A stretch of 64,000 nt of DNA from Salipaludibacillus aurantiacus (lineage in GTDB: Bacteria; Bacillota; Bacilli; Bacillales; Salisediminibacteriaceae). The notes under the pieces were generated by a model, which made no database searches, had not been told where the DNA came from, and saw only the letters and a program-made list of their open reading frames with translations. Each line of letters starts with the position of its first letter. Within the stretch, counting starts at the first letter, position 1. Shown piece after piece: positions 35,154-44,102 of this stretch. The position numbers and the translations under genes were made by a program. Location of the stretch: positions 124,001 through 188,000 of the forward strand of contig NZ_FOGT01000008.1 of NCBI RefSeq assembly GCF_900111295.1, read 5' to 3'.

Positions 35154-35185
35154 AAAACTGACCACCTATACAGTAAGTCAGTTTT
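35154..35185. terminator. Bidirectional terminator
   Basis: AAAACTGAC / GTCAGTTTT with a 13-base loop, downstream of the convergent TetR gene. Confidence 0.7.
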
Positions 35186-35241
35186 ATGCATCTCTCTGCT
35201 TATGCGGATGAGTTAAGATAACTCTACTTTATAACTATTAA

Positions 35242-35802
35242 TTACTCAGTGATTACAAAAGCTGAAATGTATTTATCCAACAAATGATTTTTTTCTCTTT
35301 CAGAGAGTTCATAATATGGCTTGTCGGCAGGCAGTATGAGATGGCTCAAGAAGATACCACTCAGCTGTCTTGCCCAATGAGTCGAGTCGATGACTAGATT
35401 ATTTTGCTGGGCGTGCTGTTCAATACCATGAGTAAGTGATGTGAAAATCATGTCAGGCAAATTTATTTCTGGCGGTAAATTCCCCATTAAACTCTCAGCA
35501 ATCACCATCTTTACAAGATTACGATTTCTAGACAGGACATTTAAACGGTTATCAATAATTGACCGGAGGAACTCCTCGGTATCGTGTGTTTTGGCCTGTT
35601 CTATTAAATGAGCATAAAACTTTTTTTCCAGTACTGACTTGATGACAGTAATAAACAACTGTTGTTTATTACCGAACTTTCGAAAAAGTGTTACTTCCGC
35701 AACTTTCGCTTCGTTCGCAACCTCTTGAGTTGTTGCTTGAAAACCTTTTCGTATAAAAACCTGTAACGCAGATTGGATAATTTGCTCCGTTTTGTCTCTC
35801 AT
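35242..35802 (-). CDS. TetR/AcrR-family regulator of the adjacent exporter
   Basis: 186 residues. HTH region in KTEQIIQSALQVFIRKGFQA then TTQEVANEAKVAEVTLFRKF, a typical TetR N-terminus. The C-terminal ligand domain is helical. ATG 35802 follows AAGGAGA; seven upstream codons are rejected. Last gene of the MMPL operon on this strand, 31 bases after the permease stop. A palindrome upstream of the operon (38368-38389) is its likely operator. Confidence 0.88.
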   Translation of the reverse strand: MRDKTEQIIQSALQVFIRKGFQATTQEVANEAKVAEVTLFRKFGNKQQLFITVIKSVLEKKFYAHLIEQAKTHDTEEFLRSIIDNRLNVLSRNRNLVKMVIAESLMGNLPPEINLPDMIFTSLTHGIEQHAQQNNLVIDSTHWARQLSGIFLSHLILPADKPYYELSEREKNHLLDKYISAFVITE

Positions 35803-35832
35803 GGTATCTCCTTCCCAGACCAAAGCTCACAT

Positions 35833-37281
35833 TTATAATGACTGTTTTAGCTTTTTCCTGTAAATCAACTGTCCAACAATCATTAGTAATGCAGGCAGGA
35901 CTAAGATGGTACTAATTAAAGCTAAGCCAATGTTAATTAAAGTCATCATACCAAAATCACTTAAAATTGCAAAGTCAGAGAACAGAAGGGCGCTAAATCC
36001 GCCTATGGTTGTTAAAGCAGAAGCAAATATAGCTTTTCCAATTTTCTGATTAGCAATAAGAATTGCTGTCCGGTTAGATGCTCCTGCTTGGCGCTCTTCA
36101 TCATAACGTTCCATCAGTAAAATGGTGAATTCTGTGCCAATACCTATAATTAAAGCACCTAGCGTAGCTGTAAGCGGGGTATATTCAATACCTAGTCCGT
36201 ACACGGCGAGTCCTGACCAGCCAACAATTAAAAGAATCGGCAGCAAAGGGATCATTGCTTTTACAGGCCGGCGATAGATTGCGAGAAGGCCGAGAAATAC
36301 AAGTGCCATCCCAAGAAGTGTCATTTGGTAACGACCAGTAGTGAGTGCTGTGACCATCTCTAAGTCGAGGATCGATTGTCCTGTTAATGTTGTTTCCAGA
36401 GAGCCAATCCGGTTACTTTCAATAAAGGACTCCAGTTCGTCAACAAAAGCTTCTAGTTCTTCAGTGGGCATTTTTTTAATACCAATATGGATGACTCCTT
36501 TTGTATTATCGGGGTTAATAAAGCGATTGCGATGATCTTCCGGCAGGGATTCGATCAAATCACCTTTATTAACAGAAGCGGTCTCTTCCAAGCCATCTGC
36601 AGAATAGCTGGAAATAACCTCAAACGAATTTTTCTCTTGTTCCATGGTTTCCAAAAGCTCGGGTAATGACTGGATTTGAACCACTTCATTCGGGAATTCA
36701 GCTGCGATATCTTCACTGATATTCTCGACCCAAGTAAGAGTGGCATCGCTTAGTATGTCTTCCCCTTCATAGATGAGGGACACTTGGCTTGTAGAACCAA
36801 GCACTTCACGTACATAGTTGATGTCTGCAAGGGCCTCAGATTCCTGAGGCATGAATGTCTCAACATCTGTCTCTGCTGGTGCCTCTAAATCGAGCATAAT
36901 ACCTAGTGCCGCGAGGCCAATGGCTACAATTAAAATGAGCCATCTAAATACCATTACTTTATTGGTCCACCAGTTCAAAAAACGATCAAAAGTCGATTTT
37001 GAAGTCGTTTTATGCTCGTTTTTGCGCTCAGTCTCCCTGAAAAATCCATCTCGTATAAACAGTAAAGGGATTAAAATAAATATACCTGCGACAAAACTGA
37101 TGACCATTCCTAAAGATAACATTTTTCCAAAATCCTGAATCATAGGGACTGGGGAGGTGTAAAGAGCGATAAATCCCAAAGCGGTTGCAACAAGCGCCGT
37201 AAGTACCGCTGGGGCCATCTTTTGAATGGTTATTTTTAAACTTTTTCTTGCTTGACTTCGTGTTTTACTGGCCTTCCCCAT
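35833..37281 (-). pseudogene. MMPL/RND exporter, C-terminal part (frame-split)
   Basis: 482 residues. Begins MGKASKTRSQARKSL, then continues the first RND repeat from TIQKMAPAVLTALVATALGF through the second extracytoplasmic loop and TPLTATLGALIIGIGTEFTI. ATG 37281 has GAGG 6 bases upstream, so independent translation is possible. However, the split falls inside a transmembrane repeat rather than at a domain border. It overlaps the N-terminal part by 17 bases in another frame. Removing one G from the GGGG run (plus strand CCCC 37276-37279) would join both frames. Confidence 0.75.
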
Positions 37282-38323
37282 ATGTTTCCTCATCCTTTCT
37301 GATTTCTTCTGTATAACGACTTTGAAATTGGATGGCATAGTCAATACCTAAGCCAATAAGGATTGGGAAGACTGCCATGGAAACCATTGTCACTGGTATC
37401 CCGAGCCACCCCATTAACCCGACGGTACCAAGTAAAGCGATGAAAATAATTGCCAGCGGAAGTAAGCGCCAGGATACAGGAAAAACTATGAATAGAATGA
37501 GCACCATAAAACCAGCAGACAAAGCTAACATCTGTTGAATACTTTCCTGCATAGACTGGCGGATATCATCGTTTAGAACCGGTTTTCCGGAAATAATAAT
37601 ATCCAGATCAGGATAATTCCTCTCGTTATAAGTTTCCGATAACCCTTCAATAAAATCACTTTTATCACTATCCGGGATACCACCGCGAAAAGTAATGATC
37701 ATAGAAGTGTAGCGGTCATCTGTCACCATATCGGCAAAGCCGCGGCGAAGGTCACCTTCTCCGTTGTCCTCAAATAATAATTTATTTAGTGTGTCCTGTT
37801 CCTGGGGAACCCCCTGATAGAAGGCATCACTGTGACTAGCAAACTTGTCAATTAAGCCGGCCATTTCTCTGAGAGATTGTGATGTTTGCTCACTCATACT
37901 CGTCAGTTGATCTGAAATATCCTCCAACCCGTCTGTTACTTCATTAAGTCCTGATTCTGAAAAATTCCTCTGTTGTTCAAGGGTTAACTCTAACATCGTG
38001 TAAGGACTAACCACACTATGAATCATGTTCTCTTGCTTTTTGGAAAATGTGGTTATCAGTTCCATTACTTCAAAGGTGTCTACCGATAAGAGCGACTCTA
38101 AGTCTTCAGCTTCAAACAAGATAATGATTGATTCTCCGCCAAATTCATCACCCAGCATGTCATTATTCCGATAAACAGCCGTGTCAGTCTCAACTAGCGT
38201 ATCGTTACCTGTTTTCATCTCAATAAATTGAACGCCAGTTAATAGAATGACTATTATAAGTAAAGAAATAAATACGCTCTTCACGGGTTTTCGGACTAGC
38301 AGGCGGGCAATTAAACTTTTCAA
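37265..38323 (-). pseudogene. MMPL/RND exporter, N-terminal part (frame-split)
   Basis: 352 residues from TTG 38323 (AGGAGG 8 bases upstream): first membrane helix (VKSVFISLLIIVILLTGVQF), the large extracytoplasmic loop, helices 2-4 and the RND motif GLGIDYAIQFQSRYTEEIRK, then an early stop. Together with the downstream part it makes a single exporter of about 830 residues. It is therefore probably one frameshifted gene, a sequencing error, or a phase-variable homopolymer. Confidence 0.75.
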
Positions 38324-38367
38324 ATTTGTGTACCTCCTATTATTCTTTAAATATCCAAAATATAATG

Positions 38368-38389
38368 AATGTAAGTACTTACTTACATT
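38368..38389. promoter_or_regulatory. Candidate TetR operator
   Basis: 10-bp perfect arms AATGTAAGTA and TACTTACATT around a central CT, 45 bases upstream of the MMPL start. Form and TAAGTA-type arms are typical of TetR-family autoregulatory sites. Confidence 0.75.
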
Positions 38390-38508
38390 AAAAATAATAA
38401 ACGTATGATTTCCCAATGTCAAGGATAACTCGATTTTGTTTTAAGGCAGTTAAAGACAAAGAAACTAAAATAGGCAGTTTACAAATAAAGAGATGTATAA
38501 TACAATTC

Positions 38509-38529
38509 AAATCGTAATGATTACGATTT
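38509..38529. promoter_or_regulatory. Perfect Zur-box-like operator
   Basis: AAATCGTAAT-G-ATTACGATTT, matching the known Bacillus subtilis Zur box core TCGTAATnATTACGA at every position. It differs from the Fur consensus (TGATAATnATTATCA). It lies 29 bases upstream of the importer start and just downstream of a TATAAT at 38496-38501, so bound repressor would block transcription. Confidence 0.85.
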
Positions 38530-38557
38530 ATATAGAATGAAATTGAGGAGGGTTATT

Positions 38558-39652
38558 TTGAAGAAATTTCTAATCATAGTTGTGCTCTTTCTTCTAGCTG
38601 TTATATTCGTCGCCTGCAGCAGTGAGGAGCCGGCTGAAAGTCAGCCTGAGGAAGAGCAAAACCAACCAATGACTTTTGAAGATACAGCAGGGTCAGAGTT
38701 TACACTCTCGCAGCCTCTTGAAGAAGTGGTGGTGATTAACCGTAACGTGGCTGAGGCTTTAAGTGTTCTCGGTGTGGAGGACAGAGTAGCAGCAACCGGA
38801 GATACTACTGGCTACGATGACCGCCCGGATGTGGGACGGACATCAGAAGTTAACCTGGAAAAAATAATTAGTTTGGAACCAGATGCGGTGATTACATATA
38901 CGAACCGTCCGGATGATTCACTTGAAAAAGCACTTGAACCTGCAGGAATTCCAGTGATCAGACTGAATCATTACCTCCCTGAACAAATGGATGAGGAGAT
39001 GAAGTTGTTAGGCACCCTCTTTGATGCTGAAGAACGTGCTGAAGAGTTTCTTGAATGGAAACGACATATTGAGGACGAACTCGATCAAAGGGTGTCTGAT
39101 ATTCCGGAAGAAGAAAAGCGTGAAGTTATGGCGCTTTCCGTTGGGTTTTTAAATTCAGAAGGCGGCTATCGAATTTTCCCAAGTGAAACGACAGAGGGGG
39201 ACCCCGGGGTTGGAGAAGGATATGCCACCATTATGGCTGGCGGCAAGGATGCTGCTGATGTTAAGTGGGATGACAGTGAAGAATCAACGACAGTTCTTGT
39301 AGATGAAGAATATGTACTGGAGCGAAATCCCGAAGTACTTACTCTTCATGGCACATGGCTTGGAGGGTACGACACTCTGAGTGATAAAGAATTTTGGGAA
39401 GTTTATGAAAACATCATTGATAACACGTCTGTGTCTCGTCTGAAAGCTTTTGAACAGGAGGACATTTTTATTTACCATACTAATTTCATAGGATCGGATA
39501 AACGTTATATTGGCGTTCTTCAGCTTGCTAAAGATCTTTATCCAGACCGATTTTCCGATGTGGAGCCGGAAGATTACGCAAGAGAATACTTTGAAGACTG
39601 GCTTGGTATAGACTACAGCGGAACATGGATGTTTTCCCCAAAGGATGAATAA
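38558..39652 (+). CDS. Lipoprotein substrate-binding protein, FecB/BtuF type
   Basis: 364 residues. Signal peptide with lipobox FVAC (Cys20), acidic linker, then a two-lobed periplasmic-binding fold of the helical-backbone type used for siderophores and corrinoids (VVVINRNVAEALSVLGVEDR, VNLEKIISLEPDAVITYTNR). Anchored on the outer face of the membrane. TTG 38558 follows GAGGAGGG. First gene of the Zur-box operon, so its ligand may be a zinc or other metal chelate; the ligand cannot be read from sequence. Confidence 0.85.
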   Translation: MKKFLIIVVLFLLAVIFVACSSEEPAESQPEEEQNQPMTFEDTAGSEFTLSQPLEEVVVINRNVAEALSVLGVEDRVAATGDTTGYDDRPDVGRTSEVNLEKIISLEPDAVITYTNRPDDSLEKALEPAGIPVIRLNHYLPEQMDEEMKLLGTLFDAEERAEEFLEWKRHIEDELDQRVSDIPEEEKREVMALSVGFLNSEGGYRIFPSETTEGDPGVGEGYATIMAGGKDAADVKWDDSEESTTVLVDEEYVLERNPEVLTLHGTWLGGYDTLSDKEFWEVYENIIDNTSVSRLKAFEQEDIFIYHTNFIGSDKRYIGVLQLAKDLYPDRFSDVEPEDYAREYFEDWLGIDYSGTWMFSPKDE

Positions 39653-39655
39653 GAA

Positions 39656-40747
39656 GTGAAGTTAACGTACGCAAAGGGATCCCCGCCGGTGGAACGGGGA
39701 GATCATTACTTTTTTGAAACAAAGAAAAAGATTTTCCAGCTGACGGTGCTTTTCCTTTGTCTGATCGGTACAATTGTTCTTTCTGTCAGGCTAGGAACAG
39801 TATCTATGACAGTGGCGGAACAGGTTTCAATGGTTTTGCAGCTGCTCACTGGTGAGGCCTTCAGCACAAACAGTTATATTGTTTTCCATATCCGGCTTCC
39901 GAGAATTGTAATGGCCATTATAACTGGAATGGCGCTCGCCTGTGCCGGTGTCATTATGCAGGCTCTTTTGCGTAATCCACTTGCCAGTCCATTCACATTG
40001 GGAGTTTCAAGTGGGGCTGCATTTGGCGCAGCACTTGCCATCGTCCTGGGCGCTGGTGTATTTGGCATAAATGTTGTCGCTGGCGGACAGTGGCTTATTG
40101 CAGCAAATGCTTTTATATTCGGCTGCCTGGCTGTATTTGCGGTTTATGGCATCGCTCAAATCAGGAAGGGCTCTACAACCGTGCTTCTTCTTGCTGGTGT
40201 CGCTATTGGCCAGTTATTCTCAGCCGGGGTGAGTGCGATTCAGTATTTCTCATCAAATGCTGCTCTAAAGGATCTCATTGTATGGCTTATGGGGGGATTT
40301 TGGGGAGCGGAATGGCAGGTTATTCAGTTTCTCCTTCCACTGACAGTTATTGTTTTCCTGTTCTTATGGAAGCTGTCATGGGACTTAAACACGCTGTCTT
40401 CCGGAGAAGAAGTGGCTTCTTCACTTGGTGTTAACGTCAGGAGGCTCAGGCTTACAGCCCTGGTTCTATCAACATTGCTTGCCTCTTCTACTATTGCGTT
40501 TACCGGCATAATCGGATTTATCGGTTTGGTGGCGCCGCACATCAGCCGAATGATCATTGGCACTGACAATCGCTTTCTTCTTCCGTGCTCCTGCCTCATT
40601 GGTGCGATTCTCCTGCTGCTATCAGACACAGTGGCTCGTACAGTCCTGTCTCCTGTGGAAATTCCGGTAGGCATCATTACGTCGCTTCTTGGTGCTCCGT
40701 TTTTCATCTATCTGTTATTGCGGAAACAAAAAGATTATTGGTCATAG
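39656..40747 (+). CDS. FecCD-family ABC importer permease
   Basis: 363 residues with about ten helices. Hallmarks are RLPRIVMAIITGMALACAGV, MQALLRNPLASPFTLGVSSG, and the coupling-helix region GFIGLVAPHISRMIIG. GTG 39656 follows AAAGGATGA and begins 3 bases after the binding-protein stop. Probably acts as a homodimer, as in BtuCD and FhuBG-type importers. Confidence 0.92.
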   Translation: MKLTYAKGSPPVERGDHYFFETKKKIFQLTVLFLCLIGTIVLSVRLGTVSMTVAEQVSMVLQLLTGEAFSTNSYIVFHIRLPRIVMAIITGMALACAGVIMQALLRNPLASPFTLGVSSGAAFGAALAIVLGAGVFGINVVAGGQWLIAANAFIFGCLAVFAVYGIAQIRKGSTTVLLLAGVAIGQLFSAGVSAIQYFSSNAALKDLIVWLMGGFWGAEWQVIQFLLPLTVIVFLFLWKLSWDLNTLSSGEEVASSLGVNVRRLRLTALVLSTLLASSTIAFTGIIGFIGLVAPHISRMIIGTDNRFLLPCSCLIGAILLLLSDTVARTVLSPVEIPVGIITSLLGAPFFIYLLLRKQKDYWS

Positions 40748-40762
40748 GAGGGAAAAAAACAG

Positions 40763-41569
40763 TTGTTTGAAGTTAAAGATCTTTCTTGCAGACGAAGCGG
40801 CAAAGATATTCTTTTAAATGCGTCCGCTACTTTTAATAAAGGAGACATCACAGCGATCATCGGTCCGAATGGGGCAGGGAAAACGACGTTGCTAAAGTGT
40901 CTGGCGGGATTCTTAAAGCCCTCTCAGGGGGAAGTGATGTTAAATGGCAAGCCCCTTTCATCCATCTCTCTTAAAGACAGGGCACGGAAAATCAGTTTTG
41001 TCCCTCAAGCGACCAGCCCGGCTTTTCCTTTAACCGTATTTGAAATGGTAATGCATGGACGCCGGCCCTATGTAAACTGGGGCATCGGAAAGAAAGACCG
41101 TCGCATTGTAACTAATCTTTTGAAAAAGCTTCATATTGAAGAGCTTTCCGGGTGTTTTTTAGATGAAATCAGCGGGGGGCAGAAGCAGAAGGCCGCCATT
41201 GCAAGAGCATTGGCTCAGCAAACCGAAGTGATCCTCCTTGACGAGCCGACGTCTGCACTTGATATCCGTTATGAGTATGAAGTTCTTCAGATCGGCAGGG
41301 ACTTGGCAAAGAAGGAAGGACGTACGGTGATTATGGTGCTCCATGACCTGGAACTCGCAGCCCGATTTTCAGATCGAATCGTTCTCGTTAACAATGGAAG
41401 AATCTTTTTCAAGGGGAGACCTGATGAAGTCATGACACAAGAGCATTTACGAAAAGTATATGAAGTAAACACAGTCGTTGAACAAGGAACAGCAGGAATG
41501 AAGATAACCGTAACTTCTCCTGTAAAACGAGGTGGTGAAATTAATGAGACAGTCATCGATAACAGCTGA
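40763..41569 (+). CDS. FecE-type ABC importer ATPase
   Basis: 268 residues. Walker A GPNGAGKTTLLK, signature ISGGQKQK, Walker B VILLDEPTSALD, and H-loop VLHDLELAARF. TTG start at 40763 follows AGGAGG. The C-terminus overlaps the downstream methyltransferase gene by 26 bases, supporting a single operon. Confidence 0.92.
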   Translation: MFEVKDLSCRRSGKDILLNASATFNKGDITAIIGPNGAGKTTLLKCLAGFLKPSQGEVMLNGKPLSSISLKDRARKISFVPQATSPAFPLTVFEMVMHGRRPYVNWGIGKKDRRIVTNLLKKLHIEELSGCFLDEISGGQKQKAAIARALAQQTEVILLDEPTSALDIRYEYEVLQIGRDLAKKEGRTVIMVLHDLELAARFSDRIVLVNNGRIFFKGRPDEVMTQEHLRKVYEVNTVVEQGTAGMKITVTSPVKRGGEINETVIDNS

Positions 41570-42401
41570 TTTAAATTTTGAAAAAAGGTGGCAGGAAGGG
41601 ATTAAAGACTGGAATGGCAACATACCGAAACGAATGACCGATGATCATTCGGAGGAGGCGTTTTGGGCTGAATTTCTGGAAAAGAAGACTGTTGGAGAAA
41701 TAGATCCTTATTCTGTACCGCTGCGTGAAGTGATTCTGTCTCTAATCAAGGAAAAAGATCGCGTGCTAGAAATCGGACCAGGCTGGGGGAATTACACCTT
41801 TTCACTGCTGAATAAGGCAAGCGAGCTGACGGTGGTAGACTCCTCAGAATCAGTTCTTGAATTTATTTCTAATATGGCAGGAGACAAGTCCCTTCAGACG
41901 GCACACGTAAAGTGGGAGAACTTTAAAAGTAACGACTTATTTGACGTGGTGATCGGCATTAACTGCTTTTACCGGATGTTTGAAATTAAGAAAACAATTT
42001 TAAATATGAACAGGCATGCAAGCAGACTGTGTATTGCAGGAATGACTACCGGCCCCCTCGCGCCCCATTACTATGATCTAGAAAACCAATACGGCTATAA
42101 GATAAAACACCCGAGGCGTGACTATATCCACTTTCTTCACCTTCTTTATGAATGCGGCATTTATGCAGACTGCAAATTAGTCCCGTTAATGAGAACCGCG
42201 AGCTATGATTCACTGAAGGATGCCGCTCAGGAAGAAAGCAGTAAGCTTTTGTCACAGGAGGTGGACCCTGATCATGTCATCGAGTCACTGAAGCCTTACC
42301 TTAAAAAGACCGGGCAAAAGTATGTGTACGAGCAGCCCTTTTACGGCGCACTTATTACATGGAAGCCGGGGATGACATCACAAATGGACTCAATGACATG
42401 A
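41544..42401 (+). CDS. Class I SAM-dependent methyltransferase in the Zur-box operon
   Basis: 285 residues. SAM-binding motif I is VLEIGPGWGNYTF, followed by acidic ELTVVDSSESVLEF and motif IV-like NDLFDVVIGINCFY. The N- and C-terminal extensions are not recognised. ATG 41544 follows GAGGTGGTGA and lies inside the ATPase gene. Small-molecule methyltransferases are known next to FecBCD-type importers in anaerobes and archaea, so processing of an imported chelate or its metal is an inference. Substrate unknown. Confidence 0.8.
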   Translation: MRQSSITADLNFEKRWQEGIKDWNGNIPKRMTDDHSEEAFWAEFLEKKTVGEIDPYSVPLREVILSLIKEKDRVLEIGPGWGNYTFSLLNKASELTVVDSSESVLEFISNMAGDKSLQTAHVKWENFKSNDLFDVVIGINCFYRMFEIKKTILNMNRHASRLCIAGMTTGPLAPHYYDLENQYGYKIKHPRRDYIHFLHLLYECGIYADCKLVPLMRTASYDSLKDAAQEESSKLLSQEVDPDHVIESLKPYLKKTGQKYVYEQPFYGALITWKPGMTSQMDSMT

Positions 42402-42547
42402 GTGCATGGTATGAGAGGCATTTCCAGGAAGATTATCTGACTATATATAAACAAAGAGACGAGCAGGCACAATCTGCCAAAAAGGAGATGTTGACGAATG
42501 ACAACATGGGATTTATCACAAACAAAAAGCCATATTCTAATTTGTAA
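42398..42547 (+). pseudogene. Truncated second methyltransferase
   Basis: The ATG at 42398 overlaps the previous stop as ATGA. The first 33 residues (MSAWYERHFQEDYLTIYKQR then DEQAQSAKKEMLT) match the N-terminus of a UbiE-like methyltransferase family. The frame then runs into the start of the next gene and stops after 49 codons. The SAM-binding domain is absent, as if an internal deletion removed about 200 codons. A genuine 49-residue peptide is the alternative. Confidence 0.6.
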
Positions 42548-42884
42548 TGGAAGCTCGTGTAAACGGCAAGGTGCAGAGGAACTAACCGCTTCCTTAAGAG
42601 AAGAGATTAGCAGACGCCATCTAAATACAGATATACACACAACAAAGAGCTATTGTAATGGACGTTGTCAAGATGCCTGTGTGGTCACTGTTTACCCTGA
42701 GGGCACCTGGTACAAAGATCTGTCTGAAAGCGACGTGAAGCCTTTTATTCAATCTCTGCACACAGGTCAAACATATGAGACTAAAGAAAGTTTACACTTT
42801 AACCAAGAGGGGTTTCAGCCAGTTAATGATACTATTGCTAAAGGTATGCCAAAGGATTTGGAACAAAAAAATTTTAAAAAGTAA
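42498..42884 (+). CDS. Thioredoxin-fold [2Fe-2S] ferredoxin protein
   Basis: 128 residues with cysteines placed as in thioredoxin-like [2Fe-2S] ferredoxins: C16-x4-C21 (LICNGSSCKRQG) and C53-x3-C57 (SYCNGRCQDACVV), then YPEGTWYKDL. AAAGGAGATG lies 8 bases upstream of the ATG. Last gene of the Zur-box operon. Electron donor to a metal-handling or demethylation step is an inference. Confidence 0.82.
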   Translation: MTTWDLSQTKSHILICNGSSCKRQGAEELTASLREEISRRHLNTDIHTTKSYCNGRCQDACVVTVYPEGTWYKDLSESDVKPFIQSLHTGQTYETKESLHFNQEGFQPVNDTIAKGMPKDLEQKNFKK

Positions 42885-43029
42885 TGATTACAACAGCGGA
42901 TATCACCAATAAGTTTTTTTCCAGAGGATAACGTAAAGGGGCTGGGAAATAACGGTCTTTGAAGCGTTTTGTTTGATTATAAAAATGTTTTGAGTCGTTC
43001 TGGTATCCTTATTGTGTACATTATTTTAA

Positions 43030-43217
43030 ATGAGCTTTGGTTCAAACCAGTTGATTGTCAAAAATCATGAGCCCCCCTGAGGGCAAAGCAAGAGCTGAAG
43101 ATCCATCAGGGTGGTCTTCCCCGATTAGCTGAAGTCTTGCCCGGGCAAGTGAAGGTACTTTGTTCAATCAACTAATTATACATAGAAGACCCTCACCTTA
43201 TTGTGGTGAGGGTTTTC
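43030..43217 (+). ncRNA. Structured RNA, 6S-like candidate
   Basis: About 185 nt. A closing stem AGTTGATTG (43049-43057) pairs with CAATCAACT (43165-43173), followed by a large two-sided bubble (28 and 22 nt). An inner stem GCAAGA/TCTTGC (43088-43093, 43135-43140) continues with AGCT/AGCT and GAAGA/TCTTC to an apical loop. It ends at a terminator CCCTCACC/GGTGAGGG plus Ts (43190-43216). The single-stranded bubble flanked by long stems and a CCCCTGAG motif are 6S RNA features. No ORF lies in the 42885-43411 gap. Confidence 0.5.
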
Positions 43218-43411
43218 CTAATTTACTGAGTTTTGTCCCAAGCTTTTTAAACATTGTATCGGTGCGGACACTAATTATGAACATTCTTAACAATGTGTAA
43301 AATCAATTGGATTTAAGGGTAATAAATTACTTGTTAAAAAAGAATATTTAAAAATCTTTTAGCTAAAAATATCCTTAATTAAATTCTTACTCAGAAGGGA
43401 ATGCAAAGGTT

Positions 43412-43825
43412 ATGGATAAAAGAGTTGAAGTTAAATTAGATGGTATTTATTGTGAGTGGGTTGATGGAGACCCGGGTGGTAATTTAGAAATAAGGGGCTG
43501 GTTAGCTGCCAGAGTGTTTGACGTGAGAACTGGTACTACAAGACAATCGGTGGAAATGTTTAAACCTCGGTCTGGTCATGTTTCAATTCATCAGAGCAAT
43601 ATGTTTCCAGTAAATAAGACGGTAATTCTTAATTTACCTCAAGGTGAATGGATACACTTAGGTGGTCACTTAAAAGAGGTTGATACCTTTGGCCAAGATG
43701 ATATGGGGGAACGATGGGAGAAAATATACTCTGGATCTATTGATCGAAGAGAACGACCTATTCCTGTTCGATACGAACACTCTGGACAAGTTGTTCGAGC
43801 TGATTATAAAATTAAAGAAATATAA
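43412..43825 (+). CDS. Hypothetical protein, 137 aa
   Basis: Beta-rich soluble protein beginning MDKRVEVKLDGIYCEWVDGD. It contains a polar LEIRGWLAARVFD, a HVSIHQSNMF segment and a basic C-terminus. No signal peptide or membrane helix. AGAAGGGA is 13 bases before the ATG, so translation initiation is not strongly supported, but length and composition look genuine. I do not recognise the family. Confidence 0.6.
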   Translation: MDKRVEVKLDGIYCEWVDGDPGGNLEIRGWLAARVFDVRTGTTRQSVEMFKPRSGHVSIHQSNMFPVNKTVILNLPQGEWIHLGGHLKEVDTFGQDDMGERWEKIYSGSIDRRERPIPVRYEHSGQVVRADYKIKEI

Positions 43826-43828
43826 TAT

Positions 43829-43994
43829 AAAATACCCAAAGCTCTCTCAGATAAGAAGGACTCTTTTTATAAAACCGGATGACTTTACAATAGTGTTTCA
43901 AAGTCTTCATGGAGTTGTTATTGGATTACGGGATTCCATCTATATAAAGAACCCTGAAAAATGTACAAAGCTACATCCCTTTAAAACTGGATAA
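43829..43994 (+). pseudogene. Possible gene remnant
   Basis: One frame gives protein-like sequence (RRTLFIKPDDFTIVFQSLHG, then VVIGLRDSIYIKNPEKC) up to a stop at 43994, but has no start codon of its own after the previous gene. Likely the C-terminal fragment of a lost gene; family not recognised. Confidence 0.25.
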
Positions 43995-44032
43995 TTTTTT
44001 CCTTCTTTAAAGCTTCTCTAAATACTAATTTT

Positions 44033-44079
44033 AATCCCCCCACCCCCTTTCCGGATACCCAGAAAGGGGTGGGGGGATT
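44033..44079 (-). terminator. Terminator of bmrA
   Basis: Very GC-rich stem: AATCCCCCCACCCC pairs with GGGGTGGGGGGATT around an 18-base centre, 24 bases past the bmrA stop on the minus strand. Confidence 0.75.
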
Positions 44080-44102
44080 CGTGGTTCGCCAATATAGTCT
44101 CG

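Noticed and set aside
38509-38529. Fur box reading of the operon palindrome
   Set aside because: The arms are TCGTAAT/ATTACGA, which fit the Zur box fully; the Fur consensus TGATAAT differs at two positions per arm.
42885-43411. Metabolite riboswitch for the downstream 137-aa gene
   Set aside because: The structured RNA ends in its own terminator about 200 bases before the next start and does not show the conserved core of a riboswitch class I know.
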